Shown: positions 1 through 9,539, numbered from the stretch's first letter. The stretch is 64,000 nucleotides of DNA from Acinetobacter gyllenbergii CIP 110306 = MTCC 11365 (GCF_000413855.1 NZ_ATGG01000013.1:1-64000), one strand, 5' to 3'. The notes: generated from the letters alone by a model not told the origin. Translations and numbers: made by a program.

Positions 1-3000
1 CGAAGGTTAAACTTCACGGTCTGAACACTTGGAACACCTACACCAAAAGCAGTACTGTCCCAAGCCCATACTGTAGTTGAGGCGTCCGCAGCATCAATCA
101 AACGGCGTGGCGTATTTTGCGCATCGGTGACGATCCAGTATGTTTTGCTGGTTGTACCAGAGCCATAAATTGCAGCGACAGGTTTGTCACCCATCCAAAC
201 ATATTCAACCAGTGGCACACCATCAGCGCTATATTCACCAATCAAATGACTGTTTTCATCATAAACATACTGAACAGCATTGGCTTTCCATGCTGAACCA
301 TTGGCTTGATAACCACGAACAGTCCGCTCATTTTTGTGGTTATAAGTCATATAGTACTGAGGAGTCGTTGCAGCACCACCTGTGGTTTTATCCTCACGGC
401 GATTACCTGCATTGTCATAGGTCGGAGTAAATCCACCATAGATCAATTCGGCATTGGCAGTATGCGTAACTGCTGCACCCGCAATGGTCGCTAACTTATT
501 GCCTGTATATGTATAGGCCACACTCGCCTGAGGTTGTTGATGTGTCCCTGTCGCGGCAAGACTTAAACGGTTACCATTTTTGTCATAAGTATAGGTAATC
601 CCGAAAACATTGGTGCTGCCATTAACACGAGTTTCGGTAAGCAGGCGATCCGCATTACTATAACTAAAGCTATCAACCAAACCATTGTTACGAGTGAGTT
701 TATTAACACGACCATCGTTATCAAAAGCATATGCCAAGCTATAGTTGACAGCACCCGCATTATTTTTGTTGCTAATGGACTGAACAGCACCATTCTTGAC
801 CGCATCATAGCTCCACGTATAACTTGCGGCTCCAGCACCCCAGTTCCAACCTGTCATTTGACCGCCTGCATCATACGTGATTGCTCGAATCAGCGCAGCG
901 CCATCTAATGTGATATTGGTGAGTAAGTTCTTCTTGGTCACATCATAGCTATACGCCAACTTACGTCCAGACGGTAAGGTCAAACTACTTAATTTATCAC
1001 CAACAGTATAGGCATAAGCGACAGCTAAGCTTGGTTTGGTTCCTGTCCACGTGGTGATGGCCTTGTTGGTTTGAGATTTACTGATGATACGGTCATAAGC
1101 ATCATAGCCATAACTGGTATCTACGCCATAAGCTGTGTCATTAGAGCTGACTTTATCCAAGCGACCAAAACGAGTTTGGTCATAAGCAAAGCTCAGATTA
1201 CTCAACAGGTTGGCAGGTGTCGTTGTGGTTGAATGCGTACAGGCTGTTTGCCCAACACGTGCCAAAGCATCGATATTCAGATTGTCACATTTACGTGTTC
1301 CGTACACAGACTGAGTCAGTAGATCTGCTTCGTTGTAGCTATAGCTCTTGGTGCCATAATCGGTATTGATCTCTTTGGTTAAGACTTTACCATTGCGATA
1401 AGCATAGGGATTGGTTCCTGCATTTAAGGCATCAAGTGCTGTGAGTGTATTGTCCTGTAGGTCATAGGTCTTTTTATCAATATTGCCAAGGCCATCGGTA
1501 TGGGTTAGGACACGATTTAAAACATCATAAGACCATTTTTCGGTAATTCCCAAGGCAGAAGCCGTTTGGGTGAGATTCCCATTGAGGTCATAGCTGTTCG
1601 TGACCCAGTTTTTAGCGGCATCTGTACCACTGACGGTTTTAAGTGGACGGAAATTGGCGTCCAATGTTGTGGAACTTTGATTAAAGATCGTTGCACCAGT
1701 ACTATCGGTCAGTTTTTCTAAAGCAACGATCCCATTACCGTGATAGCTCTTATTGAGCAAACTGCCATCTGCTAAGGTGGTTTTAATGAGGCGTCCAGCT
1801 ATATCATAAGCATATGCGGTTTTTTCGCCATCGGGATTGGTTTCCGTACTTAAGCGCTTCAACGTATCATAAGTATAACTGGTGGTTTTACCGGTGATAG
1901 TCGTCGTCGCAGTTCCCGTACCTGTGGTTTTGCTGGCAACAGTACCATCCGCATTATAGACAAACTTATCGACTAAGCCAGTTGGGTAAACAATACGTTC
2001 AGGCTGACCAAGCGCATTATAACCGACATAGCTGGTGGTACGGGTTGTACCGTTTACGACCTGAGATTCTGAGGCCTTATTGCCGTATGCATCGTAGCCA
2101 AAAGTCACCTTATCAATCGTGCCTGTGCGCGGCCCATCCACAGTCGAAACCAGACCATTGCTCAGATAGGTATAGTCTGTGGTTTTGGAGGTGCTGCCAG
2201 CCTGAGATGAACTTAGAACAGATTGAGTAATCTGACCAGCCGTGTTAATGCTGTTGGTTTGAGTCTGATTGCCGCGTTGAATGCTTGACGGAATATCAAA
2301 TGCCGTGCTGTAACTTGCGGTTGTGGTACGGGGACTGGCTGAACCCACGGCTTCGGCGAGAGAGGTTAAGCGATTATTAACATCAAAACCGAGTGTGGTT
2401 TTATTACCATTCTTGTCTACAACCTCACTGAGGCGGCGAATTTTCTTGGAAAAAACCAGATTCTTAAGTGGTTTGCCGTTATAACTCAAGCACGGAAAGC
2501 CACTGGTCGAATTATAGAACAGGCGATTAGAACCATCCGTGCTATTGGCCAAACTAAAGACTTCAGTTGCAACCGATGCGGTGGAAGGGTGTGGGCCCGA
2601 AAGAGTCAGCGTACCACCATCTACATTTTCATTAAAACGCAATGAGGCGTAATCTAAAGCTTTATCGCTATAGCTGGCGATGCTATCTGCGGTTGTCTCC
2701 CAGTTAAATAACGCCTGTCCAGATTTGGCGTATTTACTTAAAATCGGCAGAATAACCCCAACATCTGTTTTGGCTCTGTCTTTAAATAAGCCATTATGGG
2801 TATAGTCTGTATAGGTATAGTCTTCAGTACCATTAGTTGTTGATACCACTTTTACTAATTTAGGCAGATTTTTTGTCGTACCGTTCCAGACTACAGGCTG
2901 AATTACATAGCTATAATTGGCAATTTGTTTATTCAGTGTATTTGGAGAAGATTCAACGCTGCTAATCATGCCTTGCAGTTGTAAGCCCAATGGCGAGGTA

Positions 3001-3755
3001 TCAGACCCTGTCATATTATTTCGGCTTATTTTCAAGCTATTGCCGCGATTGTCTGTAACGCCCGTCAGCAAATAACCTGCAACGGCTCCAGAACGAGAGA
3101 CTGGAGAATAGGTCATATTGATGACTTTGCCACCAGGATATTTGACCTGAGTCGCTTGGAAATTCTGCAACAGTCCTCTTGAACCTGACAGTGCTTGGAA
3201 AGTAATTTCTACACCGTTGATGTTCACAATGACCGAGAGGTTATTGTCGGTAATTTTGTACTCGGTATCCGTGGTAATCGGTACCAGACTCGGATTGGAC
3301 ATTTTAATCGAGCCATCACTTTGTTTGGCAAAGGTCATGGGTAGGCCGCCACCAGGCATATTTAAGGTATAAGCCTGAGTACCAATGGTATTTAAACGGA
3401 AATCATAATTATGACTCCAACCCGCACCAAAAAGTGCTCTGACTTCCAGATAAGTCACAGCAAATGCTTCATCGAGGACTTTGGCATCATTTGAGCGGTA
3501 GCTCGGATTGAAACCTAATTGCAGCGCGGTTTCATAGCTTCGGGTAAAGGCTAAGGGGCCAGTAATATCGGTACTGCCCGTCGTGATTTGTCGGGAGATT
3601 GCATTGATCCCAGGGGTACAGGACTGAACATTTTGGGCTTGTGCGGTCAATGCGGTGAGTCCATAGCGCTCATCTTGATAAGCGGCATGGGTATAGATTG
3701 AGGAGACTAAAAAGGGGGTTGCTAACATGTGCAGCAACAGCTTATTCATTTTCAT
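1..3755 (-). CDS. Secreted RHS/YD-repeat protein (C-terminus beyond window edge)
   Basis: This frame is open from the ATG at 3755 to the left edge, giving more than 1250 codons with no stop, so the C-terminus is missing. It starts with a short Lys/Asn n-region and a hydrophobic stretch ending in THA, which looks like a Sec signal peptide. The body is filled with YD-type motifs, for example YDKNGNRLSL near position 570 and RGNQTQTN near 2270, as in RHS/YD-repeat proteins that fold into a hollow shell around a C-terminal cargo. The frame was checked at about 20, 580, 2275 and 3755 and agrees. RHS proteins are often polymorphic toxins or surface proteins; the variable toxin tip and any immunity gene would lie left of the window. 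No VgrG, PAAR or T6SS gene is visible nearby, so the Sec signal is the only clue to export. Confidence 0.85.
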   Translation of the reverse strand, partial: MKMNKLLLHMLATPFLVSSIYTHAAYQDERYGLTALTAQAQNVQSCTPGINAISRQITTGSTDITGPLAFTRSYETALQLGFNPSYRSNDAKVLDEAFAVTYLEVRALFGAGWSHNYDFRLNTIGTQAYTLNMPGGGLPMTFAKQSDGSIKMSNPSLVPITTDTEYKITDNNLSVIVNINGVEITFQALSGSRGLLQNFQATQVKYPGGKVINMTYSPVSRSGAVAGYLLTGVTDNRGNSLKISRNNMTGSDTSPLGLQLQGMISSVESSPNTLNKQIANYSYVIQPVVWNGTTKNLPKLVKVVSTTNGTEDYTYTDYTHNGLFKDRAKTDVGVILPILSKYAKSGQALFNWETTADSIASYSDKALDYASLRFNENVDGGTLTLSGPHPSTASVATEVFSLANSTDGSNRLFYNSTSGFPCLSYNGKPLKNLVFSKKIRRLSEVVDKNGNKTTLGFDVNNRLTSLAEAVGSASPRTTTASYSTAFDIPSSIQRGNQTQTNSINTAGQITQSVLSSSQAGSTSKTTDYTYLSNGLVSTVDGPRTGTIDKVTFGYDAYGNKASESQVVNGTTRTTSYVGYNALGQPERIVYPTGLVDKFVYNADGTVASKTTGTGTATTTITGKTTSYTYDTLKRLSTETNPDGEKTAYAYDIAGRLIKTTLADGSLLNKSYHGNGIVALEKLTDSTGATIFNQSSTTLDANFRPLKTVSGTDAAKNWVTNSYDLNGNLTQTASALGITEKWSYDVLNRVLTHTDGLGNIDKKTYDLQDNTLTALDALNAGTNPYAYRNGKVLTKEINTDYGTKSYSYNEADLLTQSVYGTRKCDNLNIDALARVGQTACTHSTTTTPANLLSNLSFAYDQTRFGRLDKVSSNDTAYGVDTSYGYDAYDRIISKSQTNKAITTWTGTKPSLAVAYAYTVGDKLSSLTLPSGRKLAYSYDVTKKNLLTNITLDGAALIRAITYDAGGQMTGWNWGAGAASYTWSYDAVKNGAVQSISNKNNAGAVNYSLAYAFDNDGRVNKLTRNNGLVDSFSYSNADRLLTETRVNGSTNVFGITYTYDKNGNRLSLAATGTHQQPQASVAYTYTGNKLATIAGAAVTHTANAELIYGGFTPTYDNAGNRREDKTTGGAATTPQYYMTYNHKNERTVRGYQANGSAWKANAVQYVYDENSHLIGEYSADGVPLVEYVWMGDKPVAAIYGSGTTSKTYWIVTDAQNTPRRLIDAADASTTVWAWDSTAFGVGVPSVQTVKFNL

Positions 3756-4205
3756 ATCATTACCATCTTATAAAAAATTATTGGTTTTCATTATTTGAAA
3801 CACGGATAAAAAAACACCGTATTCATAAAAAGAATCATGGGAAAGCAGGTGAAATATCACGATGCCTGCCATGCTTCTTTAAATTCATTTTGTGATGAAT
3901 AAGTTGTGAAATACATCAATGCTGTTTCTTGAGCGACAAACTGTGACGCACAAGGGGTGCGGATTTTTATTTTAAACTTATATTATTCAAAGGTTTGAAT
4001 TGTTTTCTTTGTCGTGAAAAATGTAGGATAAATAAAAAATATAGCTAAAAAGTGGTCGTTACTTTTATCAAAATGAACTTGATACATTTTTCTTATCTAC
4101 CGTGCCGCAATCCGATTTAAAAAAAAGTGATGGTGAACCCACAGCCTCAAATTGGTGCTTTGTTTTTAAAAATGCACTCTGAACAAGCTAAAAATGACCC
4201 TTTGG
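3756..4205. other. Intergenic region between RHS gene and guanidine operon
   Basis: About 450 bp of AT-rich DNA between two divergent genes. It must contain the promoter of the RHS gene on the minus strand, but I see no convincing -35/-10 pair or other gene. The only well defined elements are the boxes and sigma-54 promoter that begin at 4206. Confidence 0.5.
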
Positions 4206-4233
4206 GTATTACGAATATGCAAAATCGTATTAC
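4206..4233 (+). promoter_or_regulatory. Paired GTATTAC operator boxes, guanidine operon (site 1)
   Basis: Two identical GTATTAC boxes lie at 4206-4212 and 4227-4233, exactly 21 bp (two helical turns) apart, both followed by an A-rich KAA(A)T extension. GTATTAC is itself a pseudo-palindrome. The same pair with the same spacing recurs at 9560-9587 and, on the other strand, at 15179-15206. Here the boxes sit just upstream of the -24 element. Two-turn spacing of half-sites fits a tetrameric ribbon-helix-helix protein such as the NikR-like regulator at 9728. Binding is inferred. Confidence 0.65.
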
Positions 4234-4237
4234 TAAA

Positions 4238-4254
4238 TTGGCATGTCTTTTGCT
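4238..4254 (+). promoter_or_regulatory. Sigma-54 (-24/-12) promoter of guanidine operon
   Basis: The sequence TTGGCATGTCTTTTGCT matches the sigma-54 consensus with GG at 4240-4241, GC at 4252-4253 and exactly 10 bp between. Transcription would start near 4265, about ten bases before the riboswitch aptamer, which fits well. Sigma-54 use suggests nitrogen control through an activator such as NtrC, which is not encoded here. Confidence 0.65.
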
Positions 4255-4275
4255 TCATAACAACATAGATAAAGT

Positions 4276-4370
4276 TGTCTAGGGTTCCGATGTATCCGCA
4301 TGGAGACATGACTGGTCCGAGAGATAACGGTTCGATAGAACTACACGGAGGGATAAAAGCCCGGGAGGTC
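4276..4370 (+). ncRNA. Guanidine-I riboswitch (ykkC-yxkD class)
   Basis: The stretch carries the class hallmarks in order: CTAGGGTTCCG at the 5' side (4279-4289), ACTGGTCCGAGAGA (4311-4324), then ACACGGAGGGATAAAAGCCC (4343-4362) and GGGAGGT at the 3' end (4363-4369). These are the conserved blocks of the ykkC aptamer, known to bind free guanidine. It lies 46 bp before the first gene of a guanidine carboxylase operon, the standard context. No intrinsic terminator with a U-run is visible between aptamer and start codon, so translational control or a less obvious platform is likely; the Shine-Dalgarno AAGGGG is at 4404-4409. Confidence 0.93.
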
Positions 4371-4415
4371 AGGCATATTGCCATAACGAGGTTAAGTATC
4401 CGCAAGGGGTTTGTT

Positions 4416-5153
4416 ATGAATCAATCGTTCTATCACGACAATAAAATACTGTGGCAAGAAACATTGCCTGGTGGGCATCATTGGTCGGGTCGGATTCAAC
4501 GAGGGGCAGTTTTACAGCTTGAAGCGCTGGGGCAGCAGGCCAATGTGTCTTTGTTCTGTGTCAATGCTGATGACAAGCTGGAGCGTTTTAATATGCCCGA
4601 TAGTCTAAAAGCACAGCATACGGCTTTTCTCTCGACAGGGCATGTTTTGTACTCAGATCTTGGCCGTGTGATGGCCTCCATTATTCAAGATGAGCATGGC
4701 TGGAATGATGTGTTTTGCGGTCCAAGTACCGCACAGCAGATTGCACAAAATTTTGGCAAAAAAAACTTTCAGGATGCGCGTAATGACATGCATCAAAATG
4801 GTCTAGATAGTTTATTGGTGGAATTGACCAAATTTGGTCTAGGCCAAGCCGATTTGAGCGCAACAGTAAATTTATTTTCAAAAGTCCAGCCCGACGATCA
4901 TGGTCGATTAAGTTATGTCACAGACGACAATCAACAGCAAAAGATTGAACTGCGCTTTGAAATGGATTGTCTGGTTTTTCTTTCTGCGGCACCACATCCA
5001 CTCGATTTATCTACACAGTATCAACCCGCCGATATCCAACTTCGTCTATTCAAAGCCAATGCCTTAACTGAACAGGATGTTTGTCGGGATTCATGTGCTC
5101 AAAATCAGCGTGGTTTTGCCAATAACACACGCTATTACGCATTGTCGAATTAA
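4416..5153 (+). CDS. Carboxyguanidine deiminase subunit (urea amidolyase-associated protein 1, DUF1989 type)
   Basis: A 245-residue cytosolic protein of the urea carboxylase-associated family (UAAP1-like). It pairs with the next gene. In guanidine-degrading bacteria these two proteins are known to form the carboxyguanidine deiminase that turns carboxyguanidine into allophanate and ammonia. The ATG at 4416 is chosen over upstream TTG-type starts because those lie inside the riboswitch and because AAGGGG precedes it at good distance. It is the first gene of an operon with 5170 and 5824. The riboswitch upstream supports guanidine rather than urea as the pathway substrate. Subunit lettering (CgdA or CgdB) cannot be settled by eye. 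Confidence 0.85.
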   Translation: MNQSFYHDNKILWQETLPGGHHWSGRIQRGAVLQLEALGQQANVSLFCVNADDKLERFNMPDSLKAQHTAFLSTGHVLYSDLGRVMASIIQDEHGWNDVFCGPSTAQQIAQNFGKKNFQDARNDMHQNGLDSLLVELTKFGLGQADLSATVNLFSKVQPDDHGRLSYVTDDNQQQKIELRFEMDCLVFLSAAPHPLDLSTQYQPADIQLRLFKANALTEQDVCRDSCAQNQRGFANNTRYYALSN

Positions 5154-5169
5154 GGTGGGGAGCGAGAAA

Positions 5170-5814
5170 ATGACAGCATCAGCAAAAATTGAACAGATTG
5201 TTTTAGACCAGATTTGCCTTGCAGGTGAAGCATGGATGGGTGAGGTAAAACAAGGTCAGTATTTCCGCATTATTGATCTGGAAGGAAACCAAGCCGTTGA
5301 TACCTTATTTATCAGTGCCAACAACGCTGAAGAACGTTATAGCGCAACCGATACCTTGGCGCAAAATCAGCAGCTTTATCTGGAAAAAGGCACGATCTTA
5401 TTTAGTAATTTTGCCCGCCCAATTGCCACTATTATCGATGACAATTGCGGCAGACATGACACCTTAGGTGGCGCATGTTCATGTGAAAGCAATACGGTTC
5501 GTTATGCACATGATAAATATCCGATGCACAGTTGCCGCAATAATTTCATGTATGCCTTGGCACAACATCCGATCGCCAAAAAGCATCAGCTCAATGTGCG
5601 TCATATTGGTCCCAATATTAACTTTTTTATGAATGTACCAGTAACCGCTGAAGGCCATTTAAAGTTTGAAGATGGCGTTTCGGCAGCGGGTAAATATGTC
5701 GAGATCAAAGCCGAAATGGATCTGATCGTTCTGATTTCAAATTGTCCGCAATTGAATAATCCTTGTAATGCCTATAACCCGACCAAAATCCAACTTGTTA
5801 TACGTGACGCGTGA
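5170..5814 (+). CDS. Carboxyguanidine deiminase subunit (urea amidolyase-associated protein 2, DUF1989 type)
   Basis: A 214-residue protein of the UAAP2-like family, homologous to the preceding gene and probably its complex partner in deiminating carboxyguanidine. It contains a Cys-rich segment around residues 95-122 (GACSCES, MHSCRNN), which fits a metal-binding enzyme of this family. The ATG at 5170 is preferred to upstream in-frame starts because GGGGAG precedes it and the gap to the previous stop is only 16 bp. Its stop is followed within 9 bp by the carboxylase start, so the three genes should be translated from one message. Confidence 0.85.
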   Translation: MTASAKIEQIVLDQICLAGEAWMGEVKQGQYFRIIDLEGNQAVDTLFISANNAEERYSATDTLAQNQQLYLEKGTILFSNFARPIATIIDDNCGRHDTLGGACSCESNTVRYAHDKYPMHSCRNNFMYALAQHPIAKKHQLNVRHIGPNINFFMNVPVTAEGHLKFEDGVSAAGKYVEIKAEMDLIVLISNCPQLNNPCNAYNPTKIQLVIRDA

Positions 5815-5823
5815 GGTGGCATA

Positions 5824-8800
5824 ATGTTTAAAAAAGTACTGATTGCCAATCGTGGGGCGATTGCCTGTCGTGTCATTCGTAGCTTAAAAAAACTTGGGAT
5901 TCAATCGGTTGCGGTCTATTCCGAAGCGGATCGGGACTCCTTGCATGTCAGTTTAGCCGACGAAGCGATTTTTATCGGCGATTCAGCTGCACAACAAAGC
6001 TATTTAAATATTGAAAAAATCCTTGCCGCAGCACAGCACACTGGGGCGGAAGCGATTCATCCGGGTTATGGTTTTTTATCGGAAAATGCCGCATTCTGTG
6101 ATCTGTGCGAGCAACACGGTATAGCCTTTATTGGTCCGACCTCACAGCAAATGCGTGATTTTGGTCTAAAACATACCGCACGAGCATTGGCGATTCAGAA
6201 CCATGTACCCTTGCTACCAGGTAGTCAGTTGCTTATCGACTTGGATGATGCATTGCTTCAGGCCGATCAGATTGGCTATCCCGTGATGCTGAAAAGCACC
6301 GCAGGTGGTGGCGGTATTGGCATGCGTCTGGTCTGGAATGAACAGGAATTAAAAGAAGCCTATCAAACTGTTTCCTATCTGGCGCAAGCGAATTTTAAAG
6401 ATGCAGGACTGTATCTGGAAAAGTTTGTCGAAAATGCCCGTCACATTGAGGTGCAAATTTTTGGCGATGGTCAAGGCAATGTCATTGCACTTGGTGAGCG
6501 TGATTGTTCGGTACAACGTCGTAATCAAAAAGTGATTGAGGAAACACCCGCACCACATTTGAATGATACGCAACGCACTTATATTCAACAGGTTGCCATT
6601 CAATTGATGCAGTCGGTGCAGTATCGTTCTGCAGGTACGGTTGAATTTGTGATGGATACCGATACACAACAGTTCTACTTTTTAGAAGTGAATACACGCT
6701 TGCAAGTGGAACATGGGGTGACGGAACAGGTGTATGACCTTGATCTGGTTGAATGGATGGTGAGCTTGGCCAGTGGGGATTGGCAAGCACCGCAACAGAT
6801 TGCACCGCCCAAAGGTCATTCGATTCAAGTGCGTTTATATGCCGAAGATCCGATTAAGAACTTTCAACCCAGCGCGGGCTTATTGACCATTGTCAAATTT
6901 GACCCGCAATCACGGGTGGAAACTTGGGTGGAAACAGGCTCAAATGTTTCCTCATTCTATGACCCGATGATTGCAAAAATTATTGTGACGGCAACGGATC
7001 GAGAGCAGGCCATCGTTGCTATGCAAAATAGCCTAAGCAATACAGAGATTGCAGGGATTGAAACCAATCTCGAGTACCTACAGGAAATTATTGCGGGTGA
7101 GGTATTTGGGCAAGGCACACAAACCACGCGTTTCTTGAATCAGTTTGGATGGAAAACCCAAAAAATAGAAGTGTTACAGGCAGGGATTCAAACTGCAGTG
7201 CAGGATGTAACAGGTCGCTTAGGGTATTGGGATGTGGGTGTTCCGCCTTCAGGTGCGATGGATGCATTGAGCTTGAATGTTGCCAATCAATTGTTGGGCA
7301 ATGCATTTAACAGTTCGGGACTAGAATGTACCTTGCTTGGACCGACTTTAAAGTTTCATTGTGATAGTCAGATTGCCATCACAGGTGGTGAGATGGAGGT
7401 CAGTCTGGATGGTCAGCCAGTCGCGATGTGGTCAAGCATTAATGTGCGTAAAGGTCAGGTGTTAAAATGCGGTCGTATCAGTACGGGTTGCCGTAGTTAT
7501 ATTGGGATTAAACATGGATTTAATCTGCCTGCGTATTTGGGCAGTTTAGCCACGTTTACCTTAGGGCAATTTGGTGGTCATGCAGGGCGTAACTTACTGA
7601 TTGGTGATATGTTGCCAATCACGGAGGCGAAAACCGAGCAAACAGTTGCATTAAAACCTGAACAAATCCCAAGTTTTAAAACCGAATGGGAAATCGCGGT
7701 CATGTATGGTCCGCATGGTGCACCTGATTTTTTTACGCCGAATGATGTTGCCATGTTTTTTGATCAAGACTGGGAGATTCACTTTAACTCGAGTCGTACC
7801 GGTATTCGTTTGATCGGCCCGAAACCTGAATGGGCTCGGATTGATGGCGGCGAAGCAGGTTTACATCCATCGAATATTCATGACAATGCTTATGCGATTG
7901 GTGCCATTGATTTCACTGGGGATATGCCAATTATCTTGGGGCCTGATGGCCCGAGTTTAGGCGGCTTTGTTTGCCCTGCGGTGGTGATCAACTCAGAGTT
8001 ATGGAAATTAGGTCAACTCAAAGCAGGTGATAAAGTGAGATTTATCCCTGTCAGTTATGCACAGGCGCAACAGTTAGAACAGCGTTATCAATCGGCCTTA
8101 CAGAATGAAACGGCATCACAGATTAATTTTGAACCGATGTTTAAAGCAGAGCCTGTCACTTTAAAAAATGCCGTGTTGGCGACTTTGGATCAGGGTGCCG
8201 ACAAACCCAAAGTGAGCTATCGCCCCGCAGGTAACCAATATTTGTTGGTTGAATATGGTGAATTGGTCTTAGATCTCAATTTACGTTTTCGTATTCATGC
8301 CTTAATGCAATGGGTACAACAACAAAATATTCAGGGCATCATTGATTTGACCCCAGGCATTCGTTCATTGCAGATTCATTATGATTCAATGGTTCTAGAG
8401 CAACTGGATTTACTTCGCTTGTTACAGGTGGCTGAAAGTGAATTACCCGATATTGAAAATATGCAGGTACCGTCTAGAACTGTGTATTTACCACTGGCTT
8501 GGGAAGATTCGCAAACCCAACTTGCCACCGAAAAATATACCCAATTGGTTCGTCCAGATGCACCATGGTGTCCAGATAATATTGAGTTCATTCGCCGTAT
8601 TAACGGTCTTGCATCAAAGCAAGCCGTTAAAGATGTGGTCTATGACACCGCGTATTTGGTAATGGGCTTGGGAGATGTTTATCTGGGTGCACCTGTTGCG
8701 ACACCGCTAGACCCGAGACATCGCCTAGTCACCACTAAATATAATCCTGCTCGAACATGGACACCTGAAAATGCGGTTGGAATTGGTGGGGCTTATATGT

Positions 8801-9429
8801 GTGTTTATGGCATGGAAGGACCGGGTGGCTATCAGTTTGTAGGACGTACCACACAAGTGTGGAGTCGTTATCGTCAAAATCCGAATTTTGAAGCGCACAA
8901 ACCGTGGTTGCTCAGATTCTTTGACCAAATCCGTTTCTATGAAGTGTCCGAATCTGAGCTGTTGGAAATGCGGGAAGACTTTAAAGCAGGGCGTTTGCAA
9001 CTGCGGATCGAAGAAGGGGTGCTGAATCTCAAAGACTACAATGCTTTTCTAAAAGACAATGAAAGCAGTATTCAGGCTTTTAAACAGGTTCAACAAAGTA
9101 ATTTTGAAGCGGAACGCCGTCGCTGGCATGAAGCAGGCTTGGCTGAATATGTTTCCGAAAGTATGGATGCAGTATTGGATGATTCAGAAATCATAGTTCC
9201 GAATGGTGGCATGATCGTGGAGTCACATATGCCGGGTTCGGTCTGGAAAATTGAATGTACCGTAGGCGATATTATCGAAGAAGGTGAAACCTTGGCGGTG
9301 ATTGAAGCAATGAAAATTGAAATTCCAATCCTTGCGCCTGCAAAAATGAAAGTCGATAGTATCTTGATTGATAAAGCGCAAACGGTAAAAACAGGACAGG
9401 CATTGTTTACGCTTGCACCTGCTGTATAG
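5824..9429 (+). CDS. Biotin-dependent guanidine (urea-type) carboxylase
   Basis: A 1201-residue enzyme with the layout of urea carboxylase. An ATP-grasp biotin carboxylase domain covers residues 1-450, with the glycine-rich loop STAGGGGIGM. KipI/KipA-like (AHS1/AHS2) carboxyltransferase domains follow to about 1110. A C-terminal biotinyl carrier domain has EAMKIE, with the biotinylated lysine near residue 1164. It uses ATP, bicarbonate and guanidine to make carboxyguanidine. Enzymes placed behind ykkC riboswitches and beside two DUF1989 proteins are known to prefer guanidine over urea, which is why I call this a guanidine carboxylase; residue-level specificity was not assessed. The start ATG has GAGGTGG upstream. 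There is no fused or adjacent allophanate hydrolase domain. Confidence 0.9.
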   Translation: MFKKVLIANRGAIACRVIRSLKKLGIQSVAVYSEADRDSLHVSLADEAIFIGDSAAQQSYLNIEKILAAAQHTGAEAIHPGYGFLSENAAFCDLCEQHGIAFIGPTSQQMRDFGLKHTARALAIQNHVPLLPGSQLLIDLDDALLQADQIGYPVMLKSTAGGGGIGMRLVWNEQELKEAYQTVSYLAQANFKDAGLYLEKFVENARHIEVQIFGDGQGNVIALGERDCSVQRRNQKVIEETPAPHLNDTQRTYIQQVAIQLMQSVQYRSAGTVEFVMDTDTQQFYFLEVNTRLQVEHGVTEQVYDLDLVEWMVSLASGDWQAPQQIAPPKGHSIQVRLYAEDPIKNFQPSAGLLTIVKFDPQSRVETWVETGSNVSSFYDPMIAKIIVTATDREQAIVAMQNSLSNTEIAGIETNLEYLQEIIAGEVFGQGTQTTRFLNQFGWKTQKIEVLQAGIQTAVQDVTGRLGYWDVGVPPSGAMDALSLNVANQLLGNAFNSSGLECTLLGPTLKFHCDSQIAITGGEMEVSLDGQPVAMWSSINVRKGQVLKCGRISTGCRSYIGIKHGFNLPAYLGSLATFTLGQFGGHAGRNLLIGDMLPITEAKTEQTVALKPEQIPSFKTEWEIAVMYGPHGAPDFFTPNDVAMFFDQDWEIHFNSSRTGIRLIGPKPEWARIDGGEAGLHPSNIHDNAYAIGAIDFTGDMPIILGPDGPSLGGFVCPAVVINSELWKLGQLKAGDKVRFIPVSYAQAQQLEQRYQSALQNETASQINFEPMFKAEPVTLKNAVLATLDQGADKPKVSYRPAGNQYLLVEYGELVLDLNLRFRIHALMQWVQQQNIQGIIDLTPGIRSLQIHYDSMVLEQLDLLRLLQVAESELPDIENMQVPSRTVYLPLAWEDSQTQLATEKYTQLVRPDAPWCPDNIEFIRRINGLASKQAVKDVVYDTAYLVMGLGDVYLGAPVATPLDPRHRLVTTKYNPARTWTPENAVGIGGAYMCVYGMEGPGGYQFVGRTTQVWSRYRQNPNFEAHKPWLLRFFDQIRFYEVSESELLEMREDFKAGRLQLRIEEGVLNLKDYNAFLKDNESSIQAFKQVQQSNFEAERRRWHEAGLAEYVSESMDAVLDDSEIIVPNGGMIVESHMPGSVWKIECTVGDIIEEGETLAVIEAMKIEIPILAPAKMKVDSILIDKAQTVKTGQALFTLAPAV

Positions 9430-9455
9430 CAATCAAAATCCATGATGCAGAAAAG

Positions 9456-9484
9456 GCCCTATGATGAAACATCGGGCTTTTTTT
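9456..9484 (+). terminator. Intrinsic terminator of the guanidine carboxylase operon
   Basis: GCCC at 9456-9459 pairs with GGGC at 9474-9477, extended by ATG/CAT, and is followed by seven T residues. It ends the three-gene operon and separates it from the next promoter. Confidence 0.8.
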
Positions 9485-9539
9485 GTGTGCATTTATTCAG
9501 CAATTCACACGGTTTTTCTACTTTATTTGGCTAAAAAAT

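Noticed and set aside
563..838. Minus-strand ORF inside the RHS gene
   Set aside because: It is in a different frame from the long RHS reading frame and has no independent support.
4153..4177. TGGTGC and TGCAC as possible NtrC half-sites upstream of the guanidine promoter
   Set aside because: Orientation and spacing do not match the usual TGCAC-N5-GTGCA dyad, so I do not call an NtrC site.
4292..4404. GTATCCGCA repeated at 4292-4300 and 4396-4404 around the riboswitch
   Set aside because: A nine-base direct repeat could be chance; I found no complementary partner that would make it a clear expression platform.
4275..4415. Upstream in-frame start that would extend the first deiminase subunit by 47 residues
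   Set aside because: It lies within the riboswitch aptamer and has no ribosome binding site; ATG 4416 is better.
5824..9429. Annotation as plain urea carboxylase
   Set aside because: The sequence family fits, but the guanidine-I riboswitch and two DUF1989 partners make guanidine the better substrate. Urea activity as a side reaction is not excluded.
9090..9443. Antisense ORF of 117 codons opposite the carboxylase C-terminus
   Set aside because: It is a shadow of the biotin-carrier coding region, with no ribosome binding site or recognisable domain.
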